Assembly: GCA_013389105.1 (NCBI GenBank)
Contig: JACADZ010000078.1
Span: 1-64,000 of the forward strand
Reading direction: 5' to 3'
Source: Parvularculaceae bacterium
GTDB taxonomy: Bacteria; Pseudomonadota; Alphaproteobacteria; Caulobacterales; Parvularculaceae
DNA: 64,000 nt
Shown here: piece by piece, positions 29,475 to 38,713 of the stretch
Layout: each line of letters starts with the position of its first letter
How positions within the stretch are numbered: position 1 is the stretch's first letter
The notes under the pieces: model-generated
The model's database searches: none
What the model saw: the letters and a program-made list of their open reading frames with translations, nothing else
Told to the model about the DNA's origin: nothing
Program-made: the position numbers and the translations under genes

Positions 29475-30203
29475 CAGCCTAATCCCGATTGATACGCCCG
29501 CCCGCAAGAAACACCCCGGCGGCGCGCTGCGGACCATCCGCGCGCCGCAATCCCCAACTGCATTTTGTGACGAAGCGCCGTACAGACAAGCCGGCGCTAA
29601 ATTGGACTATGAACTGTAGCGTGCGGGTTGATCGCAACCCGAGCAGGTCGATCCAGACTTAAATACGATAGCCGATGTAAAGTCGTTTCCCCGTCGCATT
29701 CGATCCGCCTCTTGTCGCGGCCGCCGCCGCCTTTGATCGCGCCGCTTCGAAGCTCCCCTGCAGCGCGCCTTACAACTCTGACAAATCGTCCCGCGCCAAA
29801 TTGATCAGTATGCGGCGCATTTGATGTTTTATTTAAATATGAAGCTTTCGCGAACGTCAAGCGCGCATTCGCGCGCTTCGCATGAATTTTGCGGAAGCGG
29901 TTTGGAGCGGCGCGCAACTTGTGCGCCAAATCAGGCGTTTAACAACGCGGGCTCGTGGAAAAGAATTTTCGATGGGAACAAGCGCGGCGTTGCATCTGTC
30001 GGCGCATGGTCTCGTTACAAAAAAACATGAGCTGCGCAGGCGATCAGGATTGCCGTCGTGTCGACGTCCTGACGACGCGGGCACGCGAGCACCCAATAGT
30101 GGGTAACAAGGAATGCGCGACCAAGCGCGCCGCGGGATCAAACGCGATTACGGCCGCTCGAACCGGCGACGTTTTGCAGGAACACGAATTTTCCGCGGGA
30201 AAG
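29475..30203. other. dnaA-rpsT intergenic region, possible origin-proximal DNA
   Basis: This is a 729-base non-coding stretch, the longest in the window. It has a local AT-rich block around 29819-29842 (TTTGATGTTTTATTTAAATA). By eye there is no TTATCCACA and no single-mismatch version on either strand; the nearest is AGTGGGTAA at about 30108-30116. That site lies in a small hairpin (ACCCA-ATAG-TGGGT, about 30091-30104). The dnaA promoter must be here. An origin is possible, but many alphaproteobacteria place it elsewhere. Confidence 0.45.
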
Positions 30204-30467
30204 CTAGGCGAGCTTCTTGATGCGCGACGAAAGACGTGAAAGCTTGCGGGCGGCCGTCTCTTTTTTGATGACGCCCTTGGTGACAGCCCGATGAAGTTCA
30301 GGCTGGGCGCCCTTAAACGCTTCGGCGGCAGCCTTCTTGTCGCCGGAAGCGATCGCTTCCTCGACCTTGCGCACAAACGACCGAACGCGCGAGCGCCGCG
30401 ACTTGTTCACTTCAGTTCGGCGCGCGATCTTGCGCACCATTTTCTTGGCTGAGGACGTGTTGGCCAT
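30204..30467 (-). CDS. rpsT: 30S ribosomal protein S20
   Basis: An 87-residue S20. The start [21 protein letters not shown] is canonical, followed by [18 protein letters not shown] and the C-terminal [20 protein letters not shown]. It binds 16S rRNA early in assembly of the small subunit. A longer frame extends upstream but lacks ribosomal-protein character. Its position between mutM and dnaA on the same strand matches many alphaproteobacteria. Confidence 0.97.
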   Translation of the reverse strand: MANTSSAKKMVRKIARRTEVNKSRRSRVRSFVRKVEEAIASGDKKAAAEAFKGAQPELHRAVTKGVIKKETAARKLSRLSSRIKKLA

Positions 30468-30568
30468 TGGCTCTGGAACCGTTCTTGGGGCAGCCCGTTC
30501 GGGGCGAAGGGGCCGGTGTATAGCGAGGGCTCCTTGGGCCGTCAACGCGCCGGATGGCGCCCAGCGGA

Positions 30569-31429
30569 TCAGCGCTGACAGGCGCTGCAATAGAAGGTGG
30601 ACCGACCTGCCTGGACGATCCGGCGAACAGGCTTCGCGCAGGCCGGGCATGGTTCGCCCTCGCGGTCATAGACGGCGAACCTCTCCTGGAATGCGCCGGT
30701 CCGCCCGTCAGCGGCGGCGAAATCCCTCAGGGTTGATCCTCCGGCCGCGATCCCCGCCTCAAGGACGGAGCAGATGGCGGCATGGAGGTCGCTGATACGC
30801 GGACCCAGTCTTCCCGCGGCGCGCTTGGGCGACACGCCCGCCGCATGCAGCGCCTCGCATACATAGATGTTTCCAAGGCCAGCCGCGACCCGCTGGTCGA
30901 GGAGCGCAACCTTGATCGACATTGTCTTGCCCGCCAGGCCGGCGGCCAATACCCCAGCCGTGAATTCCGGGGTGAGCGGCTCAGGTCCCATCCGTGCGAA
31001 ATGGCGCGAGGTCCTGAGGGCGCTGCTCGGAACGAGGTCCATTAGGCCAAATCGGCGCGCGTCGTTGTAAACGAGCTCGAACCGGCGACCCCCGGATCTC
31101 AGCGTGAAGACGACGTGGCTGTGAGCCGGGTCCGGCGGCGAAAGGTAGTAGAACTCTCCCGGACGCTCTATGGGACCGTTTGGGAGCAGGAATCTCCCGG
31201 TCATGCCGAGGTGCATGATCAGGCTTTCCCCTGTCGACAGGGGAGCGACAAGATACTTGCCGCGGCGCGTGAGGGCCGCGATCCGAGCTCCCTCGAGCCG
31301 CCGCGAAAACTCCGGCGGGAACGGGATGCGCAAGTCGGGACGTGCGAGCTTCACCGCATCAATGGTCGCCCCCTCAAGGGCTGGAGCGAGCCCTCGGCGC
31401 ACCGTTTCGACCTCCGGAAGCTCCGGCAT
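30569..31429 (-). CDS. mutM: Formamidopyrimidine-DNA glycosylase
   Basis: A 286-residue Fpg/MutM that removes 8-oxoguanine and related lesions. The start at 31429 places the catalytic proline at position 2 ([16 protein letters not shown]), which is required; an upstream in-frame start would block it. The beta-lysine lies in ARRGKYL-type sequence ([11 protein letters not shown]). A C-terminal zinc finger [11 protein letters not shown]...FYCSACQR closes the protein. The gene lies upstream of rpsT. Confidence 0.96.
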   Translation of the reverse strand: MPELPEVETVRRGLAPALEGATIDAVKLARPDLRIPFPPEFSRRLEGARIAALTRRGKYLVAPLSTGESLIMHLGMTGRFLLPNGPIERPGEFYYLSPPDPAHSHVVFTLRSGGRRFELVYNDARRFGLMDLVPSSALRTSRHFARMGPEPLTPEFTAGVLAAGLAGKTMSIKVALLDQRVAAGLGNIYVCEALHAAGVSPKRAAGRLGPRISDLHAAICSVLEAGIAAGGSTLRDFAAADGRTGAFQERFAVYDREGEPCPACAKPVRRIVQAGRSTFYCSACQR

Positions 31430-31537
31430 TTCGCGCGCCCCTGCATCGGCCACGCCGACAATCTAGCCGAGCGGCGCCGCCTCGGCGATGTTCTTCCCGG
31501 TTTCGCTCGCCTATAGTGGCCAAGGTTCGGGCGTCAC

Positions 31538-33640
31538 GTGACTGAATACAAATTCAAGGCGTTCATCAGCTATAGCCACGCTGATGAGCGGCACGGCGAA
31601 TGGCTGCAGCGTGCGCTGGAACAGTTTCGCACGCCGATTTCGCTTGTCGGGAAGGTCACCGGCTCGGGCGAAGTCCCCAGCCGACTTACTCCCATCTTCC
31701 GCGACCGCAACGACCTGCCCGCCGCCGGCAATCTCAACGCCGAAATCCAGGCGGCGCTTGCGGCAAGCCAGTACCAGATCGTGCTGTGCTCGCCGAATGC
31801 GGCGGCGTCGCGCTGGGTCAATGAAGAGATCAAACTCTTCAAAAAGCTGCACGGCCAAGAGCGGACGCTCGCAATCATCGTCGCCGGGGAGCCCGGAGCC
31901 TCCGCGAAATCGGGACGCGAGAGCGAGGAGTGTTTCCCGCCAGCATTGCGCTTTCGGGTCAATGAAAACGGCGAGATCACTGCCGATCCCGCCGAGCCGG
32001 TCGCCGCCGACGCGCGCCGCGACGGAGACGGCCGCCGCTACGCCATCTTGAAGCTTGCGGCCGGTCTGCTGGGCGTGGGTCTCGACGATCTGGTGCGGCG
32101 CGACGTCCAAAGGCGCACCCGCCAGGCGTGGACGGTGGCGGGGGTGGCCACGACGCTCGCCGCCTCGATGACGGGCCTTGCCCTTTATGCCGACTATCAG
32201 GGTGACGAAGCTCGGCGCATGCGCGGCGAGGCCGAGGGCCTCATCACTTTCATGATCGGAGAGCTGCGCGACAAGGTCGAGCCTCTCGGTCGAACGGATG
32301 TCCTTCAGGCGGTGGGGAAGCGAGCCCTGGCCTATTACGAAAACCAGGACCGCGGGTCGCTCGATGACGCGGCGCTCGGAAAGCGCGCGCGCTCCCTGGC
32401 GCTCATCGCAGAAATGGACATGCGCCGAGGCTCTCTCGATACGGCGCTGGCCGCGTTCGAAGAGGCGGCCCGCTCCGGCGAGCTTCTGCTCAAACGGAAC
32501 CCCGACAACCAGCAGCTGATCTTCGACCAGGCCCAGACGGTCTTCTACATTGGCGAAATCGCCATGAAGCGGAACGCCAACGATGTCGCCGAACGCAACA
32601 TGCTCGAGTATCTTCGCCTCGCCGAGAAGCTCGTCTCGCTCGATCCGGACAATCCGGACTGGCGACTTGAGCTGGCCTACGCCACCAGCAACATCGGCGC
32701 GGTCAGATTCGGCGCCGGAGAATTCGCGGCCGCGATCCCCTATTATGAGCGCTCAGCCGAGGCGCGGCGGGCGCTGTCGATGGCCGCGCCGGACAACGTC
32801 AAGAATTCGCTTGCTTACGCCTATGCGCTTTCATGGATCGCTTTTGCAGCGCTGCGACTTGAGGATTTCGCGCGAGCTGCGAAGGAGATCGAGGCTCAGC
32901 TTGAAGTCTACGAGCCTATCCTGCGGAAGGACCCCGATAATTTCCAGGTGCTCGATCCGCTGGTGACCGCACAGCGCCGGCTCGCGGATGCACGGTTCGG
33001 CGTCGGGGATGTCGCGGGTGCGGCGCAAGCGCTGGACGGAGCGCGAGCCACCGCCGCGCGTCTCCTAGAGCGAGATCCATCGAATACGAACTGGCTCATG
33101 AACGCGGCGCATATCGAACTCGCCAGCGCCGCGATCTCCTCAATCCGAAACAACGGCGCGGCAAGTACGCAGGCCGCCACCCGGGCCCTCGGCCTGGTCG
33201 AGAGGGTGCTCGCCGCTCAACAAGACAACCGCGACGCCGGGGCGGCGCTGATGAGCGCCCTGTCTTTCGTCATCGCCGGCGCGGCTCTCGACAGCGAGAT
33301 GCAGCAATCCATCCAGCTTCTCAACTCGCTTCTGGCGGCCGAACAAGCAGTTCCCAAACCGAATTTCGCCGTGATCGGGGAAGCCGCCGTCGCGCTCGCC
33401 GACTACTATGACCGGGCCGGCGACCCCGAGGCGGCTCGGGCTGCGCGCCAAACGACCGCGGCGTTTCTAGCGCGCCCAGCCCATGCGTTGTCTCTCCAGG
33501 CAAAATTCCGTTTGTCGCAACTGTATTTCGGGCTTGGAGATCACGCCCGCGCACGCGCCCTTGCGGACTCCTTGACCAGCGCCGGATACAAGCACGCCAC
33601 GTTCGCCGCGTTCAGCGAGGCGCTGACCGCTGGTCCCTAG
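31538..33640 (+). CDS. TIR-domain membrane protein with TPR repeats
   Basis: A 700-residue protein. Residues about 5-120 are a TIR domain: FKAFISYSHAD, FRDRNDLPAAGNLNAEIQAAL, YQIVLCSPNAAASRWVNEE, with E96/E97 at the position of the catalytic glutamate in NAD-cleaving TIR proteins. One membrane helix follows at about 198-216 (TVAGVATTLAASMTGLALY). Residues about 240-690 are TPR-like helical repeats (LALIAEMDMRRGSLDTALAAFEEA, LAYATSNIGAVRFGAGEFAAAIPYYERSAEA). The GTG start follows a weak ribosome-binding site. It could signal or defend; no effector partner is adjacent. Confidence 0.85.
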   Translation: MTEYKFKAFISYSHADERHGEWLQRALEQFRTPISLVGKVTGSGEVPSRLTPIFRDRNDLPAAGNLNAEIQAALAASQYQIVLCSPNAAASRWVNEEIKLFKKLHGQERTLAIIVAGEPGASAKSGRESEECFPPALRFRVNENGEITADPAEPVAADARRDGDGRRYAILKLAAGLLGVGLDDLVRRDVQRRTRQAWTVAGVATTLAASMTGLALYADYQGDEARRMRGEAEGLITFMIGELRDKVEPLGRTDVLQAVGKRALAYYENQDRGSLDDAALGKRARSLALIAEMDMRRGSLDTALAAFEEAARSGELLLKRNPDNQQLIFDQAQTVFYIGEIAMKRNANDVAERNMLEYLRLAEKLVSLDPDNPDWRLELAYATSNIGAVRFGAGEFAAAIPYYERSAEARRALSMAAPDNVKNSLAYAYALSWIAFAALRLEDFARAAKEIEAQLEVYEPILRKDPDNFQVLDPLVTAQRRLADARFGVGDVAGAAQALDGARATAARLLERDPSNTNWLMNAAHIELASAAISSIRNNGAASTQAATRALGLVERVLAAQQDNRDAGAALMSALSFVIAGAALDSEMQQSIQLLNSLLAAEQAVPKPNFAVIGEAAVALADYYDRAGDPEAARAARQTTAAFLARPAHALSLQAKFRLSQLYFGLGDHARARALADSLTSAGYKHATFAAFSEALTAGP

Positions 33641-33703
33641 ATCGACCGGCTTCGCCGTCGATCCAAACGGTTTGGTTCGCGCGTGATTCCATCGCCCGGC
33701 ACC

Positions 33704-35929
33704 CTAATGGAATGAATAAGGGTCGACATCGACTGCCCGCCTTACCGAGCCAGGGAGCTTCGTGCGACGAAGCCAAGCGTCGACAAAGGCCTGGACGTTA
33801 ATATCCCGGCGCGCCCTTACGAGGAAACGCAGCCGCGCCTCGCCGCGAATTCGGTAGAACGGGGCCGGGGCCGGGCCCCAAACGTCGATTCCGTCAGCGG
33901 GCGGCGCCGCGGCCTTGTGCGCCGCCGCTGTCTCATGCAGCACCCTTTCATTTCGCGATCGCAGAATGACGGCGACGAGCCGCCCGAACGGCGGGAACTG
34001 CAGGGCGCGCCGAGAAGACGCCTCCGCGGCGAGAAACGCTTCGCGGTCGCCGCTCGCCAGCGCCTGCATCACCGCGGCGCCGGGATCATAGGTCTGGATG
34101 AGCGCGCGGCCGGGCTTCTCGGCGCGCCCCGCTCGTCCGGCGACCTGACTCATAAGTTGATAGGTGCGCTCTGCGGCGCGCAGATCGCCGCCAGCGAGCC
34201 CCAGATCGGCGTCAACGACCCCGACGAGAGTCAGACCCGGGAAATGATGCCCCTTCGCGACGAGTTGGGTCGCGACGAGAATATCGATCTCGCCTGCATG
34301 CATGGCGTCGAGCACGCTCCGCATCGACGACGCCGACGGGGCGGTGTCGGAAGAGAGCGTCGTCAATCGGGCTTGCGGCCAGAGCCCGGCGGCCTCCTCA
34401 GCAACGCGCTCAACCCCCGGCCCGCAGGCCGCCAGCGCTCCTGGGGCTCGGCACGCCGGACAGGCGACGGGTTTGGGCATCGAAAAGCCGGTATGGTGAC
34501 AGACAAGCTTCTGTTCGAACCGGTGCTCGACGAGCAGCGTGTCCGAGTGCGGCGCCTTCATGCGATGGCCGCAGCGCCGGCAAATGGTGAGCGGCGCGTA
34601 GCCGCGTCGGTTGATGAAGAGTAGCGCCTGCTCTCCGCGCGCAAGCGTTTCGTTCACGCCTTCGACAAGAATTGGCGACAGCCATCTTCCTGCAGCCGGC
34701 CCGTCGCGGCGCATGTCGATGAGCGCCACATGCGGCAGCTGCGCCCGGCCGAAGCGCGCCGGCAGGCGCTCATAGCCGTAGCGGCCCTGATCGACATTGA
34801 CGACGCTCTCCAGCGAGGGCGTCGCCGAGGCGAGGATGACCGGGAACTTGTCGAGCGCGGCCCGTGCGACCGCCATGTCGCGAGCCTGATAGATGACGCC
34901 GTCTTCCTGCTTGTAGGCGCCGTCATGCTCTTCATCGACGACGATGAGCGACAGCTTCCTGAAGGGCAGGAACAAGGCGGAGCGCGCGCCGACGACGAGC
35001 CGGGCGTTGCCTTCGGCCACGCGTCGCCACACCCGCCGCCGGCCCGCCGAGCCGATTCCGGAATGCCAAGCCGCGGGCTCGGCGCCGAACCGCTCGCTGA
35101 CGCGACTGAGAAACGGCAGGGTCAAGGCGATCTCCGGCAGGAGAATGAGAACCTGCGCGGCCGGATCGCGCGACAGCGCTTCAGCGACAGCCTCAAGATA
35201 GACCTCGGTCTTTCCCGATCCCGTGACGCCGTCGAGCAGAATGGCGCCGCCCCGTCCCTCCCGGACCGCCCGTCTCAGCGACTGCGCGGACTCGTGCTGA
35301 GCTGGCGACAGCTCTTTGCTCGCCCTTAAGGGATCGGGGGCCGCGTACGGAGGATCAGGGTCAAGGCGCACCGCTTCCAGCGCGCCGGCCTGCTCGAGCC
35401 CCTTCAACACCACATGCGAAACGCCGCTCCTTTGGATCAGAGATGCCGCCGGAACGGGGCATCCTGTCGCCTCGGCAAGAACCGCCGCCCGCTGGGGGGT
35501 GAGACGGGCCGGGGCCATCCCCGTCGCGCGGTAACCAAGGACGCCGGCGGGCGGCTCGAGCACGTCGCCCGAGCGCATGACAAGTCGCAGCACCGCCCCA
35601 ACCGGGGACATGTTGTAGTGCGCAAACCACTCGACGAACCTCAAAGTCTCGGCCGTCAGCGGCGGCGCCTCGAACCGGCGGAGCACCAGCTTCAGCTTTT
35701 TGCCGTCGATCCGCTCGGCCGGCCCTCCCTGCGTCCAGACGACGCCCGGGGAGACTCGCCCGCCAATGGGCACGGCCACGAAATCTCCCGGCTGGAGGCC
35801 GGGCGGCCCCAGATAGTCGTACGGTTTGAACAGGGGTAAGGGCAGCAGAACCGGCAGGCGCTCAAGCCCCGGCGCGGTCCCGGTTTCGGGCGCCACGTCT
35901 CTTGTCGGTCTCTCGGCCGTCCGGTTCAC
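33704..35929 (-). CDS. priA: Primosomal helicase PriA
   Basis: A 741-residue PriA that restarts stalled replication forks. The N-terminal 3'BD domain includes LPLPLFKPYDYLGPPGLQPGDFV. The helicase part has LLDGVTGSGKTEVYLEAV (Walker A), LIVVDEEHDGAYKQEDG (DEEH box), the cysteine-rich zinc region CRRCGHRM and CPACRAPGAL, and VVDADLGLAGGDLRAAERTYQLMSQVAGRAGR. It is transcribed away from the DUF1036 gene. It is not near the dnaA operon. Confidence 0.96.
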   Translation of the reverse strand: MNRTAERPTRDVAPETGTAPGLERLPVLLPLPLFKPYDYLGPPGLQPGDFVAVPIGGRVSPGVVWTQGGPAERIDGKKLKLVLRRFEAPPLTAETLRFVEWFAHYNMSPVGAVLRLVMRSGDVLEPPAGVLGYRATGMAPARLTPQRAAVLAEATGCPVPAASLIQRSGVSHVVLKGLEQAGALEAVRLDPDPPYAAPDPLRASKELSPAQHESAQSLRRAVREGRGGAILLDGVTGSGKTEVYLEAVAEALSRDPAAQVLILLPEIALTLPFLSRVSERFGAEPAAWHSGIGSAGRRRVWRRVAEGNARLVVGARSALFLPFRKLSLIVVDEEHDGAYKQEDGVIYQARDMAVARAALDKFPVILASATPSLESVVNVDQGRYGYERLPARFGRAQLPHVALIDMRRDGPAAGRWLSPILVEGVNETLARGEQALLFINRRGYAPLTICRRCGHRMKAPHSDTLLVEHRFEQKLVCHHTGFSMPKPVACPACRAPGALAACGPGVERVAEEAAGLWPQARLTTLSSDTAPSASSMRSVLDAMHAGEIDILVATQLVAKGHHFPGLTLVGVVDADLGLAGGDLRAAERTYQLMSQVAGRAGRAEKPGRALIQTYDPGAAVMQALASGDREAFLAAEASSRRALQFPPFGRLVAVILRSRNERVLHETAAAHKAAAPPADGIDVWGPAPAPFYRIRGEARLRFLVRARRDINVQAFVDAWLRRTKLPGSVRRAVDVDPYSFH

Positions 35930-35995
35930 GGCTTGATATGCCCTTGGGTTTGGGGTGAAGTAGCGGCTCGGTCAGTTCGGGGCTCGGCCTGCTTC

Positions 35996-37018
35996 ATGCG
36001 TATCGTTCTATCGGCTCTCGCGACAGCCATTGTTGTACTCGCGGCCGTCCCCGCGGAAGCCAAATACAGTCTCTGCAACAAGACGAGCTATACGCTTTCG
36101 GCAGCCATCGGGTATGTCGACGGCGACCGCCTGGCGACGAAGGGCTGGTGGCGCCTCCGCCCCGGACAGTGCAAAGTCGTCCTGACCGATCCGACGACGC
36201 CCGGGCGCTACTTCGTTTACGCCGAAGGAATTCCCGGCCATCGCGGCCCTTTGCGCGCCTGGTCGGGGGATAACAATCTCTGCGTCGAGCCTTCCGGTTT
36301 TTTCAACCTGCGCAATCAGGAAGTCTGCCGAAATCCGGAAGATCCCCTGCGGCAGCGCAACTTTTTCGATGTCGAAGTGACGCCCGCCGCCGCCGGGAAC
36401 TGGCAGACCGACTTCGCCGAAGCCGCCAATTTCACCGTATACACGGCGGAAGTCGCGGGCGTGCAGCGGCTCCTTTCGGATATTGGCAAGTCGACGGCCG
36501 CCGTGGACGGGTCGCTCGGCAAGGAGACCCAGCGCATCATTGCGGCCTACCGCAAGGAGAAGAATCTCACCGAGACCGGCGCCATCGATGATGCGCTGAT
36601 CGACGCTCTAATTGAGGACGCGAACGCCCGCGACGCCAAGCTCGGCTTCTTCTACTGCAATCGAGCTGATGCGCCGGTCTGGTCGGCGATCGCGGTGCCC
36701 GAGGGAGAATCCCAGTACAGTTCGCGCGGCTGGTGGAAGCTTGAACCGAACGAATGCGCCAAGATCCTCAAGGGCGAGCTGACCAAAGACCACTACTACG
36801 TCTACGGACTGATTGACGACGGCAAGGTCGAGCGTCGCCTCGCCGGCGGCGACCGGAAGTTCTGCGTCAACGCGGTCAAGTTCGAATTCAAGAGCGACCA
36901 GAACTGCGCCGATCTCGAGGTGGACCAGGCCGTATTCCGCCGCGTGGATGTCGGCGGCGTTCCGACCTCGACATTCGACTTCAAGAGCGACATGTTCGTC
37001 GCGCCGCCGACTCAATAA
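35996..37018 (+). CDS. Exported protein with two DUF1036 domains
   Basis: A 340-residue secreted protein. The start MRIVLSALATAIVVLAAVPA gives a clean signal peptide ending near AEA. Two copies of a DUF1036-type domain follow. The first is at about 25-135 (YSLCNKTSYTLSAAIGYVDG, KGWWRLRPGQCKVVL). The second is after about 215 (FFYCNRADAPVWSAIAVPEG, RGWWKLEPNECAKIL). Between them is a short peptidoglycan-binding-like helix-rich segment (VAGVQRLLSDIGKS, LGKETQRIIAAYRKEKNL). Function is unknown; the layout suggests a periplasmic envelope role. Confidence 0.8.
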   Translation: MRIVLSALATAIVVLAAVPAEAKYSLCNKTSYTLSAAIGYVDGDRLATKGWWRLRPGQCKVVLTDPTTPGRYFVYAEGIPGHRGPLRAWSGDNNLCVEPSGFFNLRNQEVCRNPEDPLRQRNFFDVEVTPAAAGNWQTDFAEAANFTVYTAEVAGVQRLLSDIGKSTAAVDGSLGKETQRIIAAYRKEKNLTETGAIDDALIDALIEDANARDAKLGFFYCNRADAPVWSAIAVPEGESQYSSRGWWKLEPNECAKILKGELTKDHYYVYGLIDDGKVERRLAGGDRKFCVNAVKFEFKSDQNCADLEVDQAVFRRVDVGGVPTSTFDFKSDMFVAPPTQ

Positions 37019-37087
37019 TCGGCTGACCCGAGGCGGGGCTGCGACGGCGCATCGCCGACAACGCCCAGGACCGACTTGTGACGCCTG

Positions 37088-37783
37088 ATGCCTGATCTCT
37101 CTCACGTCGAAGCCTGGGTCTTTGACCTCGACAACACGCTCTATCCGGCGGAGTGCAACCTTTTCCGGCAGATCGACGCGCGGATGTGCGCATTCATCGA
37201 GTCGCGGCTCACGGTGGACGCCGCGACGGCGCGCCGGCTTCAGAAGGAATTTTACGTCGCCTACGGCACGACGCTCGCCGGCCTCATGCGCGAGCATCAG
37301 GTTCCGGCGCAGGATTTTCTCGACTATGTGCACGACATCGATCTTTCGGTCGTCCCCGAAAATCGGACGCTGGCTCGTCGCCTTGTCGATCTGCCTGGAC
37401 GAAAATTCATCTTCACGAACGGATCAGTCGCCCACGCCGAGCGGGTGATCGGCAGGCTCGGCCTCGCCGGCGTCTTCGACTCGATCTTCGACATTCATGC
37501 GGCGGACTACCTCCCGAAACCCCACCGTCCGACCTACGAGAAATTTCTCGGGCGCCACGCCGTATCCGCCGCCGCCGCCGCCATGTTCGAAGACATCGCT
37601 CACAATCTTGAGGTCCCGCATGCGCTGGGCATGACGACGGTCCTGGTCGCGTCGGCCGCCGACTGGATCGCCGACGAGCCGACCGGCAAGCGGCCCGCCC
37701 TTCCCGGCGACCGCCACGACCATGTTCATCACGTGACCGACGATTTGACGGCCTTCCTGTCCGCCGTCAGAACCGCTCGATAA
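37088..37783 (+). CDS. Pyrimidine 5'-nucleotidase (HAD family)
   Basis: A 231-residue HAD hydrolase. The nucleophile motif is WVFDLDNTLYPAE, motif II FIFTNGS, and the acidic motif IV is in MFEDIAHNLEVPH. This SDT1-like family dephosphorylates pyrimidine nucleotides. The gene sits 12 bases upstream of dapD, an arrangement common in alphaproteobacteria, which supports an operon though no metabolic link is known. Confidence 0.88.
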   Translation: MPDLSHVEAWVFDLDNTLYPAECNLFRQIDARMCAFIESRLTVDAATARRLQKEFYVAYGTTLAGLMREHQVPAQDFLDYVHDIDLSVVPENRTLARRLVDLPGRKFIFTNGSVAHAERVIGRLGLAGVFDSIFDIHAADYLPKPHRPTYEKFLGRHAVSAAAAAMFEDIAHNLEVPHALGMTTVLVASAADWIADEPTGKRPALPGDRHDHVHHVTDDLTAFLSAVRTAR

Positions 37784-37795
37784 AAGGACCCCGGC

Positions 37796-38626
37796 ATGAC
37801 CGACACGGAAAGACTGGCCGCCGTCATCGATGAGGCCTTCGAGAAGCGCGCGGAACTTGGGCCGGAGACCAGGGGACCGATCCGTGACGCGGTAGACGAG
37901 GCGATCCTCCTCCTCGACGAGGGCCGCGCCCGCATCGCCGAGAAGCAAGGCGACGGACGCTGGACGGTTAATCAATGGCTGAAAAAAGCGGTCCTGCTTT
38001 CCTTCAGGCTCTTCGACAACCAGATCATCGACGGCGGGCCCGGCGGCGCCGCCTGGTGGGACAAGATGAGCATGAAGGCCGGCGGCTGGGGGCCGGAGGA
38101 TTTTCAGCGCGCCGGCTATCGCGCCGTTCCGGGCTCAATTGTCCGGCGCGGCGCTTACGTGGCGCCGTCGGCGATCCTGATGCCGTCCTTCGTCAACATC
38201 GGCGCGCATGTCGGCGCCGGCACGATGATAGACACCTGGGCGAGCGTCGGCTCCTGCGCGCAGATCGGCAAGGACTGCCACATCTCCGCCGGAACCGGCA
38301 TCGGCGGCGTGCTCGAACCGCCGCAGGCCAACCCGACCATCATCGAAGACAACTGCTTTATTGGCGCGCGCTCGGAGATCGTCGAAGGCGTCATCGTCGG
38401 CGAGGGATCGGTGATCGCCATGGGCGTTTTCATCACGCAGTCAACCAAGATCGTCGAGCGTGAGACCGGTCAGATTCACTACGGTCGAATCCCCCCCTAT
38501 TCGGTCGTCGTGCCCGGCGCGCTTCCATCGACGGGCGGACCCTCGCTGGCCTGCGCGGTCATCGTCAAGAAAGTGGACGCGAAGACCCGCGCAAAAACCG
38601 GGGTCAACGAATTGCTGCGCGACTGA
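37796..38626 (+). CDS. dapD: Tetrahydrodipicolinate N-succinyltransferase
   Basis: A 276-residue DapD, which succinylates tetrahydrodipicolinate in lysine and diaminopimelate synthesis. The left-handed beta-helix hexapeptide repeats are visible in [35 protein letters not shown] and [33 protein letters not shown] and [12 protein letters not shown] follow. The succinylase variant is expected with dapE elsewhere; no dapE is next to it here. Confidence 0.96.
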   Translation: MTDTERLAAVIDEAFEKRAELGPETRGPIRDAVDEAILLLDEGRARIAEKQGDGRWTVNQWLKKAVLLSFRLFDNQIIDGGPGGAAWWDKMSMKAGGWGPEDFQRAGYRAVPGSIVRRGAYVAPSAILMPSFVNIGAHVGAGTMIDTWASVGSCAQIGKDCHISAGTGIGGVLEPPQANPTIIEDNCFIGARSEIVEGVIVGEGSVIAMGVFITQSTKIVERETGQIHYGRIPPYSVVVPGALPSTGGPSLACAVIVKKVDAKTRAKTGVNELLRD

Positions 38627-38713
38627 CTCTCGCGCAGCGGCCAAAGTGCAGGCGGCTTGGGCGAGACCCGATCGAGTCGCCGACTTTCGGAACCCGGCGC
38701 CGCCGCAATAGAT

